Part shown: positions 55,889 through 64,000 of the stretch, one piece after another | How positions within the stretch are numbered: position 1 is the first letter of the stretch | Layout: the number at the start of each line of letters is the position of its first letter | Assembly (NCBI GenBank): GCA_002411105.1 | Contig: DHQX01000034.1 | Coordinates: 29,499-93,498 of the forward strand | DNA from: Christensenella sp. UBA5327 | Lineage (GTDB): Bacteria > Bacillota > Clostridia > Christensenellales > Aristaeellaceae | Length of the DNA stretch: 64,000 nt | Direction: 5' to 3' | Made by a program: the position numbers and the translations under genes | Notes under the pieces: generated by a model | Database searches by the model: none | Seen by the model: the letters and a program-made list of their open reading frames with translations, nothing else | What the model was told of the DNA's origin: nothing

Positions 55889-57145
55889 ATGAAGATCAGC
55901 AAAATCATCTGCGCCAAGGGGCTCACGGGTTTCTACTTCGACGATCAGCGCGCCATCAAGGCTGGGGCGACTCAAGACGGGGTGCTGTATGTGGGGGATC
56001 CGATGACCCCGGGCTTTAGCCGCATACGTCAGGCGGGGGAGGCGATCATGGTCATGATCGTGCTGGAAAACGGTGAGATCGGCTGGGGCGACTGCGCCGC
56101 GGTGCAGTATTCCGGCGCCGGCGGCCGGGACCCGCTGTTCCTGGCCGATGCCTTCATCCCCATCATTGAAAACCAGGTGGCTTCACATCTAGTAGGCCAG
56201 GAGGCGGACAACTTCAGGCGCCTGGCCAGCGATATCGACCGCATGGTGGTGGACGGCAAGCGGTTGCACACCGCCATCCGCTACGGCGTCTCTCAGGCCA
56301 TCCTTGACGCGGTGGCCAAGGTGCATAACCTGAACAAATGCGACGTGCTGGCCAAGGAGTATGGCACCAAAGTGTCAGAAAAGGCGCTGCCCATCTTCTC
56401 CCAGTCAGGCGATGACCGTATGCTCAACGCGGACAAGATGATCATGAAGGGCGCTTCGGTGCTTCCCCACGGGCTGTTCAACAGCGTCAAGAAAACCGGG
56501 GAGAAGGGTGAGAAGCTGCTGGATTATGTGCGGTGGCTTAAAGACCGCATTGAAACCCATTCGCCCTATGAGGGTTACCATCCGGTGCTGCACATCGATT
56601 GCTACGGCACCATTGGCCAGCTTTTTGGGCCGGACAACTACACCGCCATGGCGGATTACCTCACTGAGCTGGAGCAGGCCGCATCCCCCTTCCATCTGCG
56701 GATAGAGGGGCCCATGGATTCTGACGACCGTGAATCCCAGATGCGGGACATGCGGGGCTTGCGGGAAGAGCTGGACCGTCGGGGGGTCAATGTGGAGCTG
56801 GTGGCAGACGAATGGTGCAACACGCTGGACGACGTGATTTACTTCTGTGACAACAAGGCAGGCCACATGATCCAGGTGAAAACGCCTGACCTGGGCTCCA
56901 TCCACAACACCGTGGAAGCCCTGCTGTATTGTGAAAACACCGGCATGGGCGCCTACATGGGCGGCACCTGCAACGAGACCGATCGCTCTGCCCAGGTCTG
57001 CATCCACTGCGCCATGGCCACCAACGCCGACCAGATCCTGGGCAAGCCCGGCATGGGCGTGGACGAGGGGATGATGATTTGCTTCAATGAGATGCAGCGC
57101 ATCCTGGCGCTTCGCAAGGCAGGCATCGGGGTATACCAAGGATAA
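55889..57145 (+). CDS. mal: Methylaspartate ammonia-lyase
   Basis: Enolase-superfamily enzyme that deaminates threo-3-methylaspartate to mesaconate. 418 residues. Catalytic residues sit at or near their literature positions: H194 (LPHGLFNS) and K331 (IQVKTPDLG), with Mg ligands D237 (HIDCYG), E273 (RIEGPMD) and D307 (VADEWCN). AGGAGAGG precedes the ATG. Mesaconase and citramalate lyase, needed for the rest of the pathway, are not in the window. Confidence 0.97.
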   Translation: MKISKIICAKGLTGFYFDDQRAIKAGATQDGVLYVGDPMTPGFSRIRQAGEAIMVMIVLENGEIGWGDCAAVQYSGAGGRDPLFLADAFIPIIENQVASHLVGQEADNFRRLASDIDRMVVDGKRLHTAIRYGVSQAILDAVAKVHNLNKCDVLAKEYGTKVSEKALPIFSQSGDDRMLNADKMIMKGASVLPHGLFNSVKKTGEKGEKLLDYVRWLKDRIETHSPYEGYHPVLHIDCYGTIGQLFGPDNYTAMADYLTELEQAASPFHLRIEGPMDSDDRESQMRDMRGLREELDRRGVNVELVADEWCNTLDDVIYFCDNKAGHMIQVKTPDLGSIHNTVEALLYCENTGMGAYMGGTCNETDRSAQVCIHCAMATNADQILGKPGMGVDEGMMICFNEMQRILALRKAGIGVYQG

Positions 57146-57168
57146 GCACTTTAGCCTAAGGAGGCGGC

Positions 57169-58086
57169 ATGCGGCCAACGGAACAGGATCCGCTGTATAG
57201 CGTATACTTTGCGCCAAGGGGCTATGCCCGCATGGTGCAGCTTGGCCGCGTCATTGCCCAGCGCCACCTCACCGCCATGGATAACCTCATCGGCGTTATC
57301 GGGGATGCCGGCAGCGGCAAAAGCCTGCTCATCCGCGGGATGTTCCCGGGGCTTGAGCTGACCAACGATGACAACGGCGTCAACATCCGGCCGCTGCCGC
57401 TACTGGATATTGACGAGACCGGATTCTACCAGGCGCACACCTATCATATCGATGTGCGCTTTGAATCCGCTTTCACCCAGATGCCCCAGCTGGCGGAGGC
57501 GGTGCTGGTGGCACTGGAGAAGGGCAAGCGGGTGATCGTCGAGCATTTCGAACTGATCTACCCCTTGCTCCAGATCAACGCTTCCCTGCTCATCGGCATA
57601 GGGGACGAGATCATCGTGTGCAGGCCTACCATCTTTGGGCCGGAGCCCAATGACATCGCCCGCACAGTGTTTGCCTCCATCAAATACCGGCGCATGGCCC
57701 ACACGGCGGAGGACCTGACCGAGCATGTGCTGATGAACCGGATGGTGGGCAAATACACCCACGGTGACGTGCGCCGCGGCTTCCTTTTGCGCTTTGACCG
57801 GGCGGTGAGCCTGGACATCCCGGATATCCGGCGGGAGGTGCAGGAGATGATCGACAGCGACATGCCCATTGCTTACAAGGATAACCAGCATATTTACATC
57901 GGCAGCATCCTGCACCGCTGCACGGGCCCCAGAATGCATGTGTCATCTACCGGCAAGGTGGAGAACTTCCGCTTCCTCAGCGACCTGCAGTATGATAACG
58001 TGGACGAAAGCTATCTGCTGGTGGGTCTGGTGGGGGAGGAGGCGCCCAACCTGGGGCAGGATCTGAACCGGATATTCGTCGAATAA
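57169..58086 (+). CDS. P-loop ATPase fused to a tRNA-synthetase SAD-like domain, associated with glutamate fermentation
   Basis: 305 residues, function unknown. An N-terminal P-loop GDAGSGKS is at 45-52, set in a RecA/kinase-like fold; residues about 170-305 resemble the second additional domain of alanyl/threonyl-tRNA synthetases: HTAEDL (178-183) in place of HTAxHLL, CTGPRMH (251-257) in place of CxGTHV, and STGKVENFRF (260-269). The second zinc histidine is replaced. It is 23 bp after mal, same strand, in what is clearly one operon, so a helper role for the mutase or lyase is likely but inferred. AAGGAGG precedes the ATG. Confidence 0.7.
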   Translation: MRPTEQDPLYSVYFAPRGYARMVQLGRVIAQRHLTAMDNLIGVIGDAGSGKSLLIRGMFPGLELTNDDNGVNIRPLPLLDIDETGFYQAHTYHIDVRFESAFTQMPQLAEAVLVALEKGKRVIVEHFELIYPLLQINASLLIGIGDEIIVCRPTIFGPEPNDIARTVFASIKYRRMAHTAEDLTEHVLMNRMVGKYTHGDVRRGFLLRFDRAVSLDIPDIRREVQEMIDSDMPIAYKDNQHIYIGSILHRCTGPRMHVSSTGKVENFRFLSDLQYDNVDESYLLVGLVGEEAPNLGQDLNRIFVE

Positions 58087-58100
58087 TGGATTGCATCAGC

Positions 58101-58138
58101 AAACCCCGCGGCCGGCAAGCGTGCTGGACGCGGGGTTT
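58101..58138. terminator. Bidirectional terminator after the glm-mal operon
   Basis: AAACCCCGCG (58101-58110) pairs with CGCGGGGTTT (58129-58138); the 18-nt middle pairs further (CCGGCA/TGCTGG). Lies between convergent operons. Confidence 0.8.
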
Positions 58139-58153
58139 GTGCTTTCTGCTGGT

Positions 58154-59497
58154 TTAAACCAGGTGATGCTTCAGCCACCTGCCGCTGCGGTAGCGCCAGA
58201 TGAAGAAGGCGCTCCGGCCAATCCAGTCAAGGTACATCGCATACCAGATGCCGCGCACCTGCATGCCCATCACCGTTCCCAGGATATAGGAGAAAGCCAC
58301 GCGGAGCAGCACCACTGTCAGGGAGGCCGCGTACATCACAAAGCGGTTGTCACCGGCAGCCCTCAGGCTGTTGGGAAGGCCAAAGGCGGGCGCCCAGGCC
58401 ACAAAGGACACACAGCAATAGACGATGATCATCTCCCGGGTGATGGCGCTGGCTTCAGGGCTGAGCCGCAGCATGCCCACAATGGGGTCAATGAAAATAA
58501 TCATCAGAATACCCATTGCTATCAGGGAGCCTGTGGTGAGCAAAAGCAGGTGCCGCGCAGAGCTTCTGGCTTCATCCCTTCGCCCGGCCCCCACACACTG
58601 GCTGATGATGGTAATGGTGGCCAGGTTGATGGCATTGGCAGGGATGCTGATATAGGTGGAGATGGTGTTGGCGGCGGCGTTCACCGCAATCATGGTGGCA
58701 GAGTATCCCGCAATGATGATGCCGATAAACAGCTTGCTGGTGAGGAAAAAGATGTTTTCCAGGCCGCTGGGCAGCGCCACGGTGAGGATGCGGTGGTCGA
58801 TGTCCAGATCAAACTTGATTTTGAAAGGACGGCTGAAGTGGATGGGGATGTGCAGGTCCCTCAGGAACATCACCACCATGCCCGCACCGATCATCCGGGA
58901 GATGATGGTGGCCAGCCCCGCTCCCTGCACCTGCATGTGGAAGATGTTGATGAACAGATAGTTGAGGGCGATTTTCGCCACGTTCATCACCACCGAGGTC
59001 ATCATGGACAGCTTGCTGAGGCCCTGGGCGTATAAAAGCCCGATGCCCCCGTTATACAGCGCATAAAAGGGGTAGGACAGGGCGCAGAGGAAGAAATACT
59101 GCCGAGCAAAGCCCATGATCGAAGGGCTTACCGCGGGATAGATAAGGCCCAGGATGCCGCGGTTGAAGATGATGGCGATGGCGGCAATAAACAGCGAAAT
59201 CGCCACCACCATGATGGCTGTCTGATTGGCGGCGCCCTCGGCGCCCTGGCGGTCTCTTTTGCCGATGTACTGCGCCGCGATGATGGAGCCGCCGGCTCCC
59301 ACGGCCATAAACACCTGCATCAGCAGCAGGTTCAGATTGTCCACCAGGGAAAAGGCGGACAGCGCCGATTCTGACACGTGGGAGAGGAGCATGGTATCCA
59401 TCAGCCCCACCAGCACGATCATGAACTGCTCAAAGATCAGCGGGATGAGCAGTTTCTTGATTTTATTCGGAGTAAACAGCGTGTTATGCTCGGACAA
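58154..59497 (-). CDS. MATE-family multidrug/sodium antiporter
   Basis: 447 residues with about 12 membrane segments in two similar halves. N-terminal LLIPLIFEQFMIVLVGLMDTMLLSHV and the later GAGGSIIAAQYIGKRD are the typical MATE patterns; ISQCVGAGRRDEA marks the repeat in the second half. Exports cationic drugs or metabolites using Na+ or H+. Starts at TTG 59497, overlapping the pepT stop by 14 bp, with GAGGTG upstream; a downstream start cannot be excluded. Confidence 0.9.
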   Translation of the reverse strand: MSEHNTLFTPNKIKKLLIPLIFEQFMIVLVGLMDTMLLSHVSESALSAFSLVDNLNLLLMQVFMAVGAGGSIIAAQYIGKRDRQGAEGAANQTAIMVVAISLFIAAIAIIFNRGILGLIYPAVSPSIMGFARQYFFLCALSYPFYALYNGGIGLLYAQGLSKLSMMTSVVMNVAKIALNYLFINIFHMQVQGAGLATIISRMIGAGMVVMFLRDLHIPIHFSRPFKIKFDLDIDHRILTVALPSGLENIFFLTSKLFIGIIIAGYSATMIAVNAAANTISTYISIPANAINLATITIISQCVGAGRRDEARSSARHLLLLTTGSLIAMGILMIIFIDPIVGMLRLSPEASAITREMIIVYCCVSFVAWAPAFGLPNSLRAAGDNRFVMYAASLTVVLLRVAFSYILGTVMGMQVRGIWYAMYLDWIGRSAFFIWRYRSGRWLKHHLV

Positions 59498-60692
59498 TTT
59501 CTATCAGCACCTCGACCATTTTTTGAAGCGCCTGGACCGGCAGAAACTCATAGATGCCGTGGGCATTTTCGCCCCCGGTGCCCAGATTTGGGCAGGGCAG
59601 CCCGCGGAAGGACAGCCGGGCGCCGTCCGTGCCTCCGCGGATGGGCACGGTTTCAGGGGTCATGCCGCAGCTGGCAATTGCCCGCTTTGCACGATCCATG
59701 ACCTGTGGATACCGGGTGATGATCTCGCCCATGTTGCGGTAGGAATCCCTGAGAGAAACCAACGCAGTGCCGGCACCATGCTGCCGGTTGATTTCCTCGG
59801 CTGCCTGCAGCATGCGCTGCTTTTTCTCCTCCAGTTTGTCTGCATCATGGTCTCTTAAGATGTAGGAGAGCGAGGCCTCCTCCTCTTCGCCGGCTATTTT
59901 GCTTAGATGGTAGAAGCCCTCGTAGCCTTCGGTCTGCTCGGGGACTTCCCTTTCGGGCAGCAGGCTGTGAAAACGCATGGCGATGGTGACAGCGTTTTTC
60001 ATCTTTCCCTTGGCAGAGCCGGGGTGGATGTTGCGGCCTTTGATGCGCACAGTGGCTGAGGCGGCGTTGAAAGTTTCATAGGAGATGATTTGAAGCGCCC
60101 CGCCGTCGACTGTGTAGGCAAAATCAGCGCTGATACGGTCCAGATCAAGCAGGTCAGCGCCGCTGCCGATCTCCTCATCCGGTGTGAACACCAGCCAGAT
60201 ATCCCCGTGGGGGATGGTGGCATCCTCCATCAGCCTTTCAGCCAGCGTCATGATCTGGGCGATGCCAGCCTTGTCATCCGCGCCCAATACCGTGGTGCCA
60301 TCGGTCACCACCAGGTCCTGGCCGCGGAACTTGGCCAGCGCCGGGAAGTCCGCCTCAGACAGGGTGAGACCCAGCGCCTCGTTTAGCACCAGCGGATCTC
60401 CGGTGTAGCGCTTGACGCTGGGGTTAAAAGCCCGGCCCGGTACCGCCGCCACCGTGTCCAGATGGGCAATCAGGGCGATGGTGGGCTGATGATCCGCGCT
60501 GGCGGGGATCAGGCCATAGGCATAGCAATGCTCATCCAGCAGCACTTTCTGAAGCCCCAGGGCAGCCATCTCATCCCGCAGCAGGCGCGCAAGCGCCCAC
60601 TGTCCCTGGGAGCTGGGGGTGGTGCCGGTGGTTTCATCGCTGGTGGTATCCAGCCTCGCATAGCGCAAAAAACGGTCAAGGGCAGTTTCCAT
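59484..60692 (-). CDS. pepT: Peptidase T (tripeptide aminopeptidase)
   Basis: Zn-dependent M20B aminopeptidase removing the N-terminal residue of tripeptides. 402 residues from ATG 60692, which follows AAGGAG. Metal motifs: AHLDTV (first histidine/Asp), GADDKAGIA, TPDEEIGSG and TVDGG. The C-terminal PIRGGTDGARLSFRGLPCPN is also diagnostic. Only 4 bp separate it from the upstream rlmCD stop. Confidence 0.95.
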   Translation of the reverse strand: METALDRFLRYARLDTTSDETTGTTPSSQGQWALARLLRDEMAALGLQKVLLDEHCYAYGLIPASADHQPTIALIAHLDTVAAVPGRAFNPSVKRYTGDPLVLNEALGLTLSEADFPALAKFRGQDLVVTDGTTVLGADDKAGIAQIMTLAERLMEDATIPHGDIWLVFTPDEEIGSGADLLDLDRISADFAYTVDGGALQIISYETFNAASATVRIKGRNIHPGSAKGKMKNAVTIAMRFHSLLPEREVPEQTEGYEGFYHLSKIAGEEEEASLSYILRDHDADKLEEKKQRMLQAAEEINRQHGAGTALVSLRDSYRNMGEIITRYPQVMDRAKRAIASCGMTPETVPIRGGTDGARLSFRGLPCPNLGTGGENAHGIYEFLPVQALQKMVEVLIEIVRA

Positions 60693-60696
60693 TGGC

Positions 60697-62079
60697 TTAC
60701 TCCTTTTTCTCCCTGTCAAAGCACAGGAGGTTTTCCACCTCTGCGGTCTGGCAGAACATGTCATAGGGCTGACAATGGCTGATGCGGTAGCCAAGGCTGC
60801 ATAAAACCGCCGCGTCCCGTGCCTGGCTGGCCGGGTGGCAGCTGATGTAGAGAATGCGCCGGGGCCCTGCCGCTGCGACCGCCTCCAGCACATCCTGGTG
60901 GGCGCCTTTGCGGGGCGGATCCAAAAAGATCACATCAGCGGACAGGCCCTGGGCCTGCATCCGGGGCAGGAGCTTTTCAGCCTCTCCCTGATGGAAGGTG
61001 GCGTTGGGGATGCCATTTCTGACGGCATTTGCTTTCGCGTTTTCCACTGCCTGGGGGGACAGCTCAATGCCGATGGCCTCCCTGCACCGGCCTGCTGCCA
61101 TCAGGGCGATGGCACCGGCGCCGGAGTAAACATCAATCACCGTTTCCCCGGGCTTAAGCTCCGCCAAGGCCAGAGCATCCTGATACAGCTGCTGGCTGAT
61201 GAGACTGTTGACCTGGGAGAAGGACAGCGGGGACAGTTCAAAGCTCAGCCCGCAGGCCTCATCGGTAAAAGGGGTGCTGCCATAAAGCCGTTCATGGCCT
61301 TCGCCCAGAATCACGTTGTCACCAGCTGTTTGCCGGGTGAGGTGAAGGGAGTGAAAGCCGGGGAGTGCCACTTTCAGAACCTCTATCAGCGCCGGGGTGT
61401 GGGGGAGGGACGCCCCGTTGATGGCCAGGGTGATCATCGCCTCATCCCGCACATTCACCCGGGTGATGATGTGGCGCACCAGGCCTTGGTTGGTCTCCTC
61501 CTGAAAAGCAGGCACATCATGCGCCCGCATCCAGGCGATGACGGCCGCTGTGGCCTGATCGCACGAGGGGTGGGCAATGAGGCATTGGGCAACCGGCACC
61601 AGGCGGTGGCTGCGGGGCGCATAATACCCGGCTTCGGGCTGGCCGTTTATCTCCTGAACGGGCAGAGCCGTCTTGTTGCGGTATCGCCAGGGGATATCCA
61701 TCCCCCGGGTGAGCGGCACATCCACCGCCAGTTTGCCGATGCGCTGCATGCAGCTTGCCACCTGGCTGGTTTTATGGGCGAGGTGGGCCTGATAATCCAA
61801 GTGCTGCAGAGCGCAGCCGCCGCAGATGCCAAAGTGCGGGCAGGGCGCTGTGACCCGCTGGGGGCTGGGGGAGAGCACTTCCAGCAGCTTGCCGAAGGCC
61901 AGGGACTTGGTGACCTTCTGCACCCGCGCCCTGACGGTTTCCCCGGGCAGGGCAAAGGGGATAAAAAGAACCTGCCCCAGTTCACGGCAGATTCCCTCTC
62001 CCTGTGTGCCCAGGGCATCGATCAGGCAGGTGACCTCCTGATTCTTGATAAGTCTGTCAATGGGTTTTTCCTCAGCCAT
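60697..62079 (-). CDS. rlmCD: 23S rRNA (uracil-C5)-methyltransferase, RumA/RlmCD type
   Basis: Class I SAM methyltransferase for m5U in 23S rRNA (in Firmicutes one enzyme does both U747 and U1939). 460 residues: a TRAM domain (about 10-70), an iron-sulfur cysteine set (CPHFGICGGCALQHLDY plus a later Cys), the SAM-binding DVYSGAGAIALMAA, VIFLDPPRKGAH, and the catalytic cysteine in YISCHPASQARD. Which uracil it modifies is not certain. Two bases after the VTC gene. Confidence 0.92.
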   Translation of the reverse strand: MAEEKPIDRLIKNQEVTCLIDALGTQGEGICRELGQVLFIPFALPGETVRARVQKVTKSLAFGKLLEVLSPSPQRVTAPCPHFGICGGCALQHLDYQAHLAHKTSQVASCMQRIGKLAVDVPLTRGMDIPWRYRNKTALPVQEINGQPEAGYYAPRSHRLVPVAQCLIAHPSCDQATAAVIAWMRAHDVPAFQEETNQGLVRHIITRVNVRDEAMITLAINGASLPHTPALIEVLKVALPGFHSLHLTRQTAGDNVILGEGHERLYGSTPFTDEACGLSFELSPLSFSQVNSLISQQLYQDALALAELKPGETVIDVYSGAGAIALMAAGRCREAIGIELSPQAVENAKANAVRNGIPNATFHQGEAEKLLPRMQAQGLSADVIFLDPPRKGAHQDVLEAVAAAGPRRILYISCHPASQARDAAVLCSLGYRISHCQPYDMFCQTAEVENLLCFDREKKE

Positions 62080-62081
62080 CG

Positions 62082-62786
62082 CTAAAACTCCTTGCCCTCA
62101 AAACGGCGGCACAGGACATACTTGGAAATGGCGCTGCGGGCGGACCAACCGGCGGCAAGGCTCAAAATCTCGGAGATATAGTCCGGGATCACGCGGTTAA
62201 ACTTCACTTCCAGAATCACCTGATCGGGGGAGTCCAGGGGCGAGACGGTGGGCAGACGCGGGTTGAACAGGTCATGGGAGAAAAGCCCGGAGCGCAGCTG
62301 TTTGTCAAAGGTGATCCGCACATCCTCCGCCGGGTGCATGTAGGCTTCCCGCACATAGTCCACAATCACCACCGGGCGAAGGAGGTTGATGCGCATCTCC
62401 CGGAATATCTCTCGCAAGAGGCCAGAGGAGGTGTTCTCCAGTCCGCTGGGGTCACCGGTCATCAGCTGTTCGCTCAGGTCACGGCTGATCACTGCCTGAC
62501 GCTTGGAAATGTAGTCGCCCAGTTTGGTTTTGCATTCCATGCGGATGAAGCTGTCAGAGAGGTTGTAGATGCGGATGCGGTATTTGTTCCGGTCTCTGAC
62601 GCCAGCGATCTTATCGTGCAGGGCGTGGTCAAAGATAGTATCAAAATAGAGGGAGCGGATGTGATACTCTGCGTTTTCATCCGCGTGTTCATCAGGCGTC
62701 AGAAAGGTGCGCAAAAGCCGGGCCAGTATCTGATACTGGCTCTGGCTGATGTAGTACTTCAGTTCATGCCTGACAAGTGCCGCCAT
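62082..62786 (-). CDS. VTC-domain (polyphosphate polymerase-like) protein
   Basis: 234 residues. Triphosphate-tunnel fold: opens RHELKYYISQSQYQIL, then IRSLYFDT, RDRNKYRIRIYN, MECKTKLGDYISKRQA, and later ILEVKFNRVIPDYI with the KF/E residues typical of VTC4 tunnels. The eukaryotic VTC4 makes polyphosphate from ATP; bacterial relatives are not well studied. Always expected with the DUF4956 membrane protein, which is encoded 5 bp upstream here. Confidence 0.9.
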   Translation of the reverse strand: MAALVRHELKYYISQSQYQILARLLRTFLTPDEHADENAEYHIRSLYFDTIFDHALHDKIAGVRDRNKYRIRIYNLSDSFIRMECKTKLGDYISKRQAVISRDLSEQLMTGDPSGLENTSSGLLREIFREMRINLLRPVVIVDYVREAYMHPAEDVRITFDKQLRSGLFSHDLFNPRLPTVSPLDSPDQVILEVKFNRVIPDYISEILSLAAGWSARSAISKYVLCRRFEGKEF

Positions 62787-62791
62787 ATCGG

Positions 62792-63499
62792 TTAAACGGC
62801 ATTCTCGCTCTGGACGGAGACCAGCGTGGCGTCATACACCCCGCGGATATCCAGCATGTGGCTGACGATGTCCGCCCGCTGGCTGAGCCTGAGGTCAACG
62901 GTCATCTCAGCGCCGGCGCGGGTGATGGTCTTGCTCCTGACCCGGTAGGATTTCACCCCCCGGTGCAGTTCCGCGTCAATTTCCTGCTCTGCCGCTGGGT
63001 CATAGTGGAGCACCAGCAGATAGTTCTCATTGGTGCGCATCCTGACAAAAGAAAGCCCGATCATGATGGCACTGATGAGGGCCACCACGATGAGGGAGAT
63101 GATGTAGGAGCGGGTACCAATGAGAATGCCCATGGTGATGGACCAGAACATGTAGGCGGTGTCAATGGGGTCCTTCACAGCCGTTCTGAAGCGCACGATG
63201 GACAGCGCGCCCACCATGCCCATGGACAGCGCTACGTTGGAGCCGATGGCCATCACCACAGGGGAGGTGACCAGGGTGAGCAGAATGAGCGTGGTTGAAA
63301 ACGAGGGGTTGTACAGCACGCCCCGATAGGTCTTGCGATAGACCAGGGAGATAATGACGCTTGCTATCAGCGCGAAAAAGAGAACCTGTGCCACATCAAT
63401 GGGGGTATAGCGGGCGAACTGCTCGCTCCACCAGTTGCTAAGCACGATGTCCGACTTGGAAGTGAGTTGCTGATCCGCTACCGCCGCGAGAATTGCCAT
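62792..63499 (-). CDS. DUF4956 membrane protein, partner of VTC-domain protein
   Basis: 235 residues. Three to four membrane segments (about 37-55, 69-90, 118-150) followed by a cytosolic domain. SMGMVGALSIVRFRTAVKDPIDTAY is the family signature; the tail has a ferredoxin-like TVDLRLSQRADIVS. In many Clostridia this pair with VTC and a CotH-like kinase forms a surface/polyphosphate module; CotH is absent here. Exact role unknown. Confidence 0.88.
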   Translation of the reverse strand: MAILAAVADQQLTSKSDIVLSNWWSEQFARYTPIDVAQVLFFALIASVIISLVYRKTYRGVLYNPSFSTTLILLTLVTSPVVMAIGSNVALSMGMVGALSIVRFRTAVKDPIDTAYMFWSITMGILIGTRSYIISLIVVALISAIMIGLSFVRMRTNENYLLVLHYDPAAEQEIDAELHRGVKSYRVRSKTITRAGAEMTVDLRLSQRADIVSHMLDIRGVYDATLVSVQSENAV

Positions 63500-63537
63500 C
63501 TAAATGCCTCCATGAATTCCTTGGATTGCCTGATGGC

Positions 63538-63565
63538 ATTATACAACAAAGGCCAGGAATAGCAA
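63538..63565 (-). promoter_or_regulatory. Promoter of the DUF4956-VTC-rlmCD-pepT-MATE run
   Basis: Minus strand: TTGCTA (63565-63560), 16-bp spacer, TATAAT (63543-63538), 38 bp before the DUF4956 ATG. Confidence 0.6.
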
Positions 63566-63733
63566 GCCATCACATGGTGTTTCCCCTGATTGGCGCGAGC
63601 CTGCCGGCGCCACAGCGTGGAGGGAAGCAGCCGACATAGCCTGCGCTGTATCTTGCGGCAGGTGGTTTTTAATGCGGTGCAAGCCAAAAAGACGGGGATT
63701 GATGCCATTGCAGTTCCATTGCACAAGTTTTGT

Positions 63734-63762
63734 TTGACATCAGACCGGGCCCTTGCTATACT
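63734..63762 (+). promoter_or_regulatory. Promoter of the tandem tRNA-Ser genes
   Basis: Perfect TTGACA (63734-63739), 17-bp spacer, TATACT (63757-63762), 31 bp before the first tRNA. The rest of 63566-63733 shows nothing recognisable. Confidence 0.8.
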
Positions 63763-63793
63763 ACTCAAGCGTTTTGCAGTATATCTGCAATCC

Positions 63794-63882
63794 GGAGAGA
63801 TGGCCGAGCGGTTGAAGGCGCTAGTCTTGAAAACTAGTGATGTCGAAAGGCACCGGGGGTTCGAATCCCTCTCTCTCCGCCA
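63794..63882 (+). tRNA. tRNA-Ser (anticodon TGA)
   Basis: Acceptor GGAGAGA pairs with TCTCTCC (63872-63878), discriminator G and encoded CCA (63880-63882). Anticodon stem CTAGT/ACTAG with loop CTTGAAA gives anticodon TGA (63828-63830). Long variable arm, as expected for tRNA-Ser; T-loop GTTCGAATCC. Length 89. Confidence 0.97.
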
Positions 63883-63895
63883 TCCTGCCGCATTT

Positions 63896-63986
63896 GGAGA
63901 AGTACCCAAGTGGCCGAAGGGGCTCCCCTGCTAAGGGAGTAGGACGGGTAACCGGCGCGAGAGTTCAAATCTCTCTTTCTCCGCCA
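63896..63986 (+). tRNA. tRNA-Ser (anticodon GCT)
   Basis: Acceptor GGAGAAG pairs with TTTCTCC (one G-U), discriminator G and encoded CCA (63984-63986). Anticodon stem CTCCC/GGGAG with loop CTGCTAA gives anticodon GCT (63930-63932). Long variable arm, T-loop GTTCAAATC. Length 91. 13 bp after the first tRNA-Ser, same promoter. Confidence 0.97.
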
Positions 63987-64000
63987 GAATTATAGCCCGC

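Noticed and set aside
63478..63909. 143-codon minus-strand open frame over the tRNA-Ser region
   Set aside because: Covers a tRNA gene and two promoters; it is a tRNA antisense artefact.
1..64000. CRISPR arrays, insertion sequences, prophage genes
   Set aside because: No regularly spaced direct repeats, transposase, integrase or phage structural motifs were seen on either strand.

Overview
The window looks like chromosome from a high-GC (roughly 60% G+C by eye), Gram-positive-type anaerobe of the class Clostridia. The evidence is a Firmicutes housekeeping order (rbgA-rnhB-yraN-comM-dprA-topA-trmFO-hslVU), a SCIFF ranthipeptide with its radical-SAM maturase (a clostridial hallmark), the B12-dependent methylaspartate pathway of glutamate fermentation, a CBS-domain type II pyrophosphatase, and a monocistronic MsmX-type sugar ATPase. 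Housekeeping promoters are easy to see, many with an extended -10 (TGGTATAAT). I see no phage, insertion sequence or CRISPR array. The species cannot be named from sequence alone.

Layout. 1-1.7 kb: end of deoB and punA (nucleoside salvage). 1.8-5.3 kb: pheST on the minus strand. 5.4-19.3 kb: a long plus-strand run from rbgA to hslU, interrupted by a 1351-residue fusion of two membrane glycosyltransferases with two sugar-binding-like modules. 19.3-25.5 kb: a convergent DNA-deoxyinosine glycosylase, then secA, prfB, a Lit-like membrane protein and tsaD. 25.5-28 kb: a metallophosphoesterase, a lipoprotein barnase with barstar, and a sirtuin. 28.1-31.4 kb: msmX, a 600-bp AT-rich intergenic region with a cluster of DnaA boxes, then rlmH-recF.

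31.4-40.6 kb: an atypical protein kinase, pyrophosphatase, amidohydrolase, a secreted cadherin-like-sandwich protein, aspartokinase, a flippase-like membrane protein, a mini zinc peptidase, a glycerophosphodiesterase and yebC. 40.7-46.5 kb: a 1175-residue secreted ten-repeat SdrB-like protein, a nitroreductase, tadA and an iron alcohol dehydrogenase. 46.6-49.4 kb: SCIFF peptide, maturase and aminotransferase. 49.4-52.4 kb: mnmG and a glycosyltransferase. 52.6-58.1 kb: the glutamate-fermentation operon glmS-glmL-glmE-mal plus a P-loop/tRNA-synthetase-SAD-like protein of unknown role. 58.2-63.5 kb: a minus-strand run of MATE, pepT, rlmCD, VTC-domain and DUF4956 genes. 63.8-64 kb: two tandem serine tRNAs.

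Strongest points for a second look: (i) the DnaA-box cluster at 29.4-29.7 kb beside rlmH-recF, in a segment that also carries other genes lying near the origin in Bacillus (ppaC, tadA, mnmG, tRNA-Ser); (ii) the dual GT-C fusion protein; (iii) a membrane-anchored barnase with all four catalytic residues and its barstar; (iv) the ATPase-SAD fusion at the end of the glutamate operon; (v) six convergent gene pairs whose 3' ends overlap by 6-18 bp. All functional calls come from reading motifs in translated sequence; no database search was possible.
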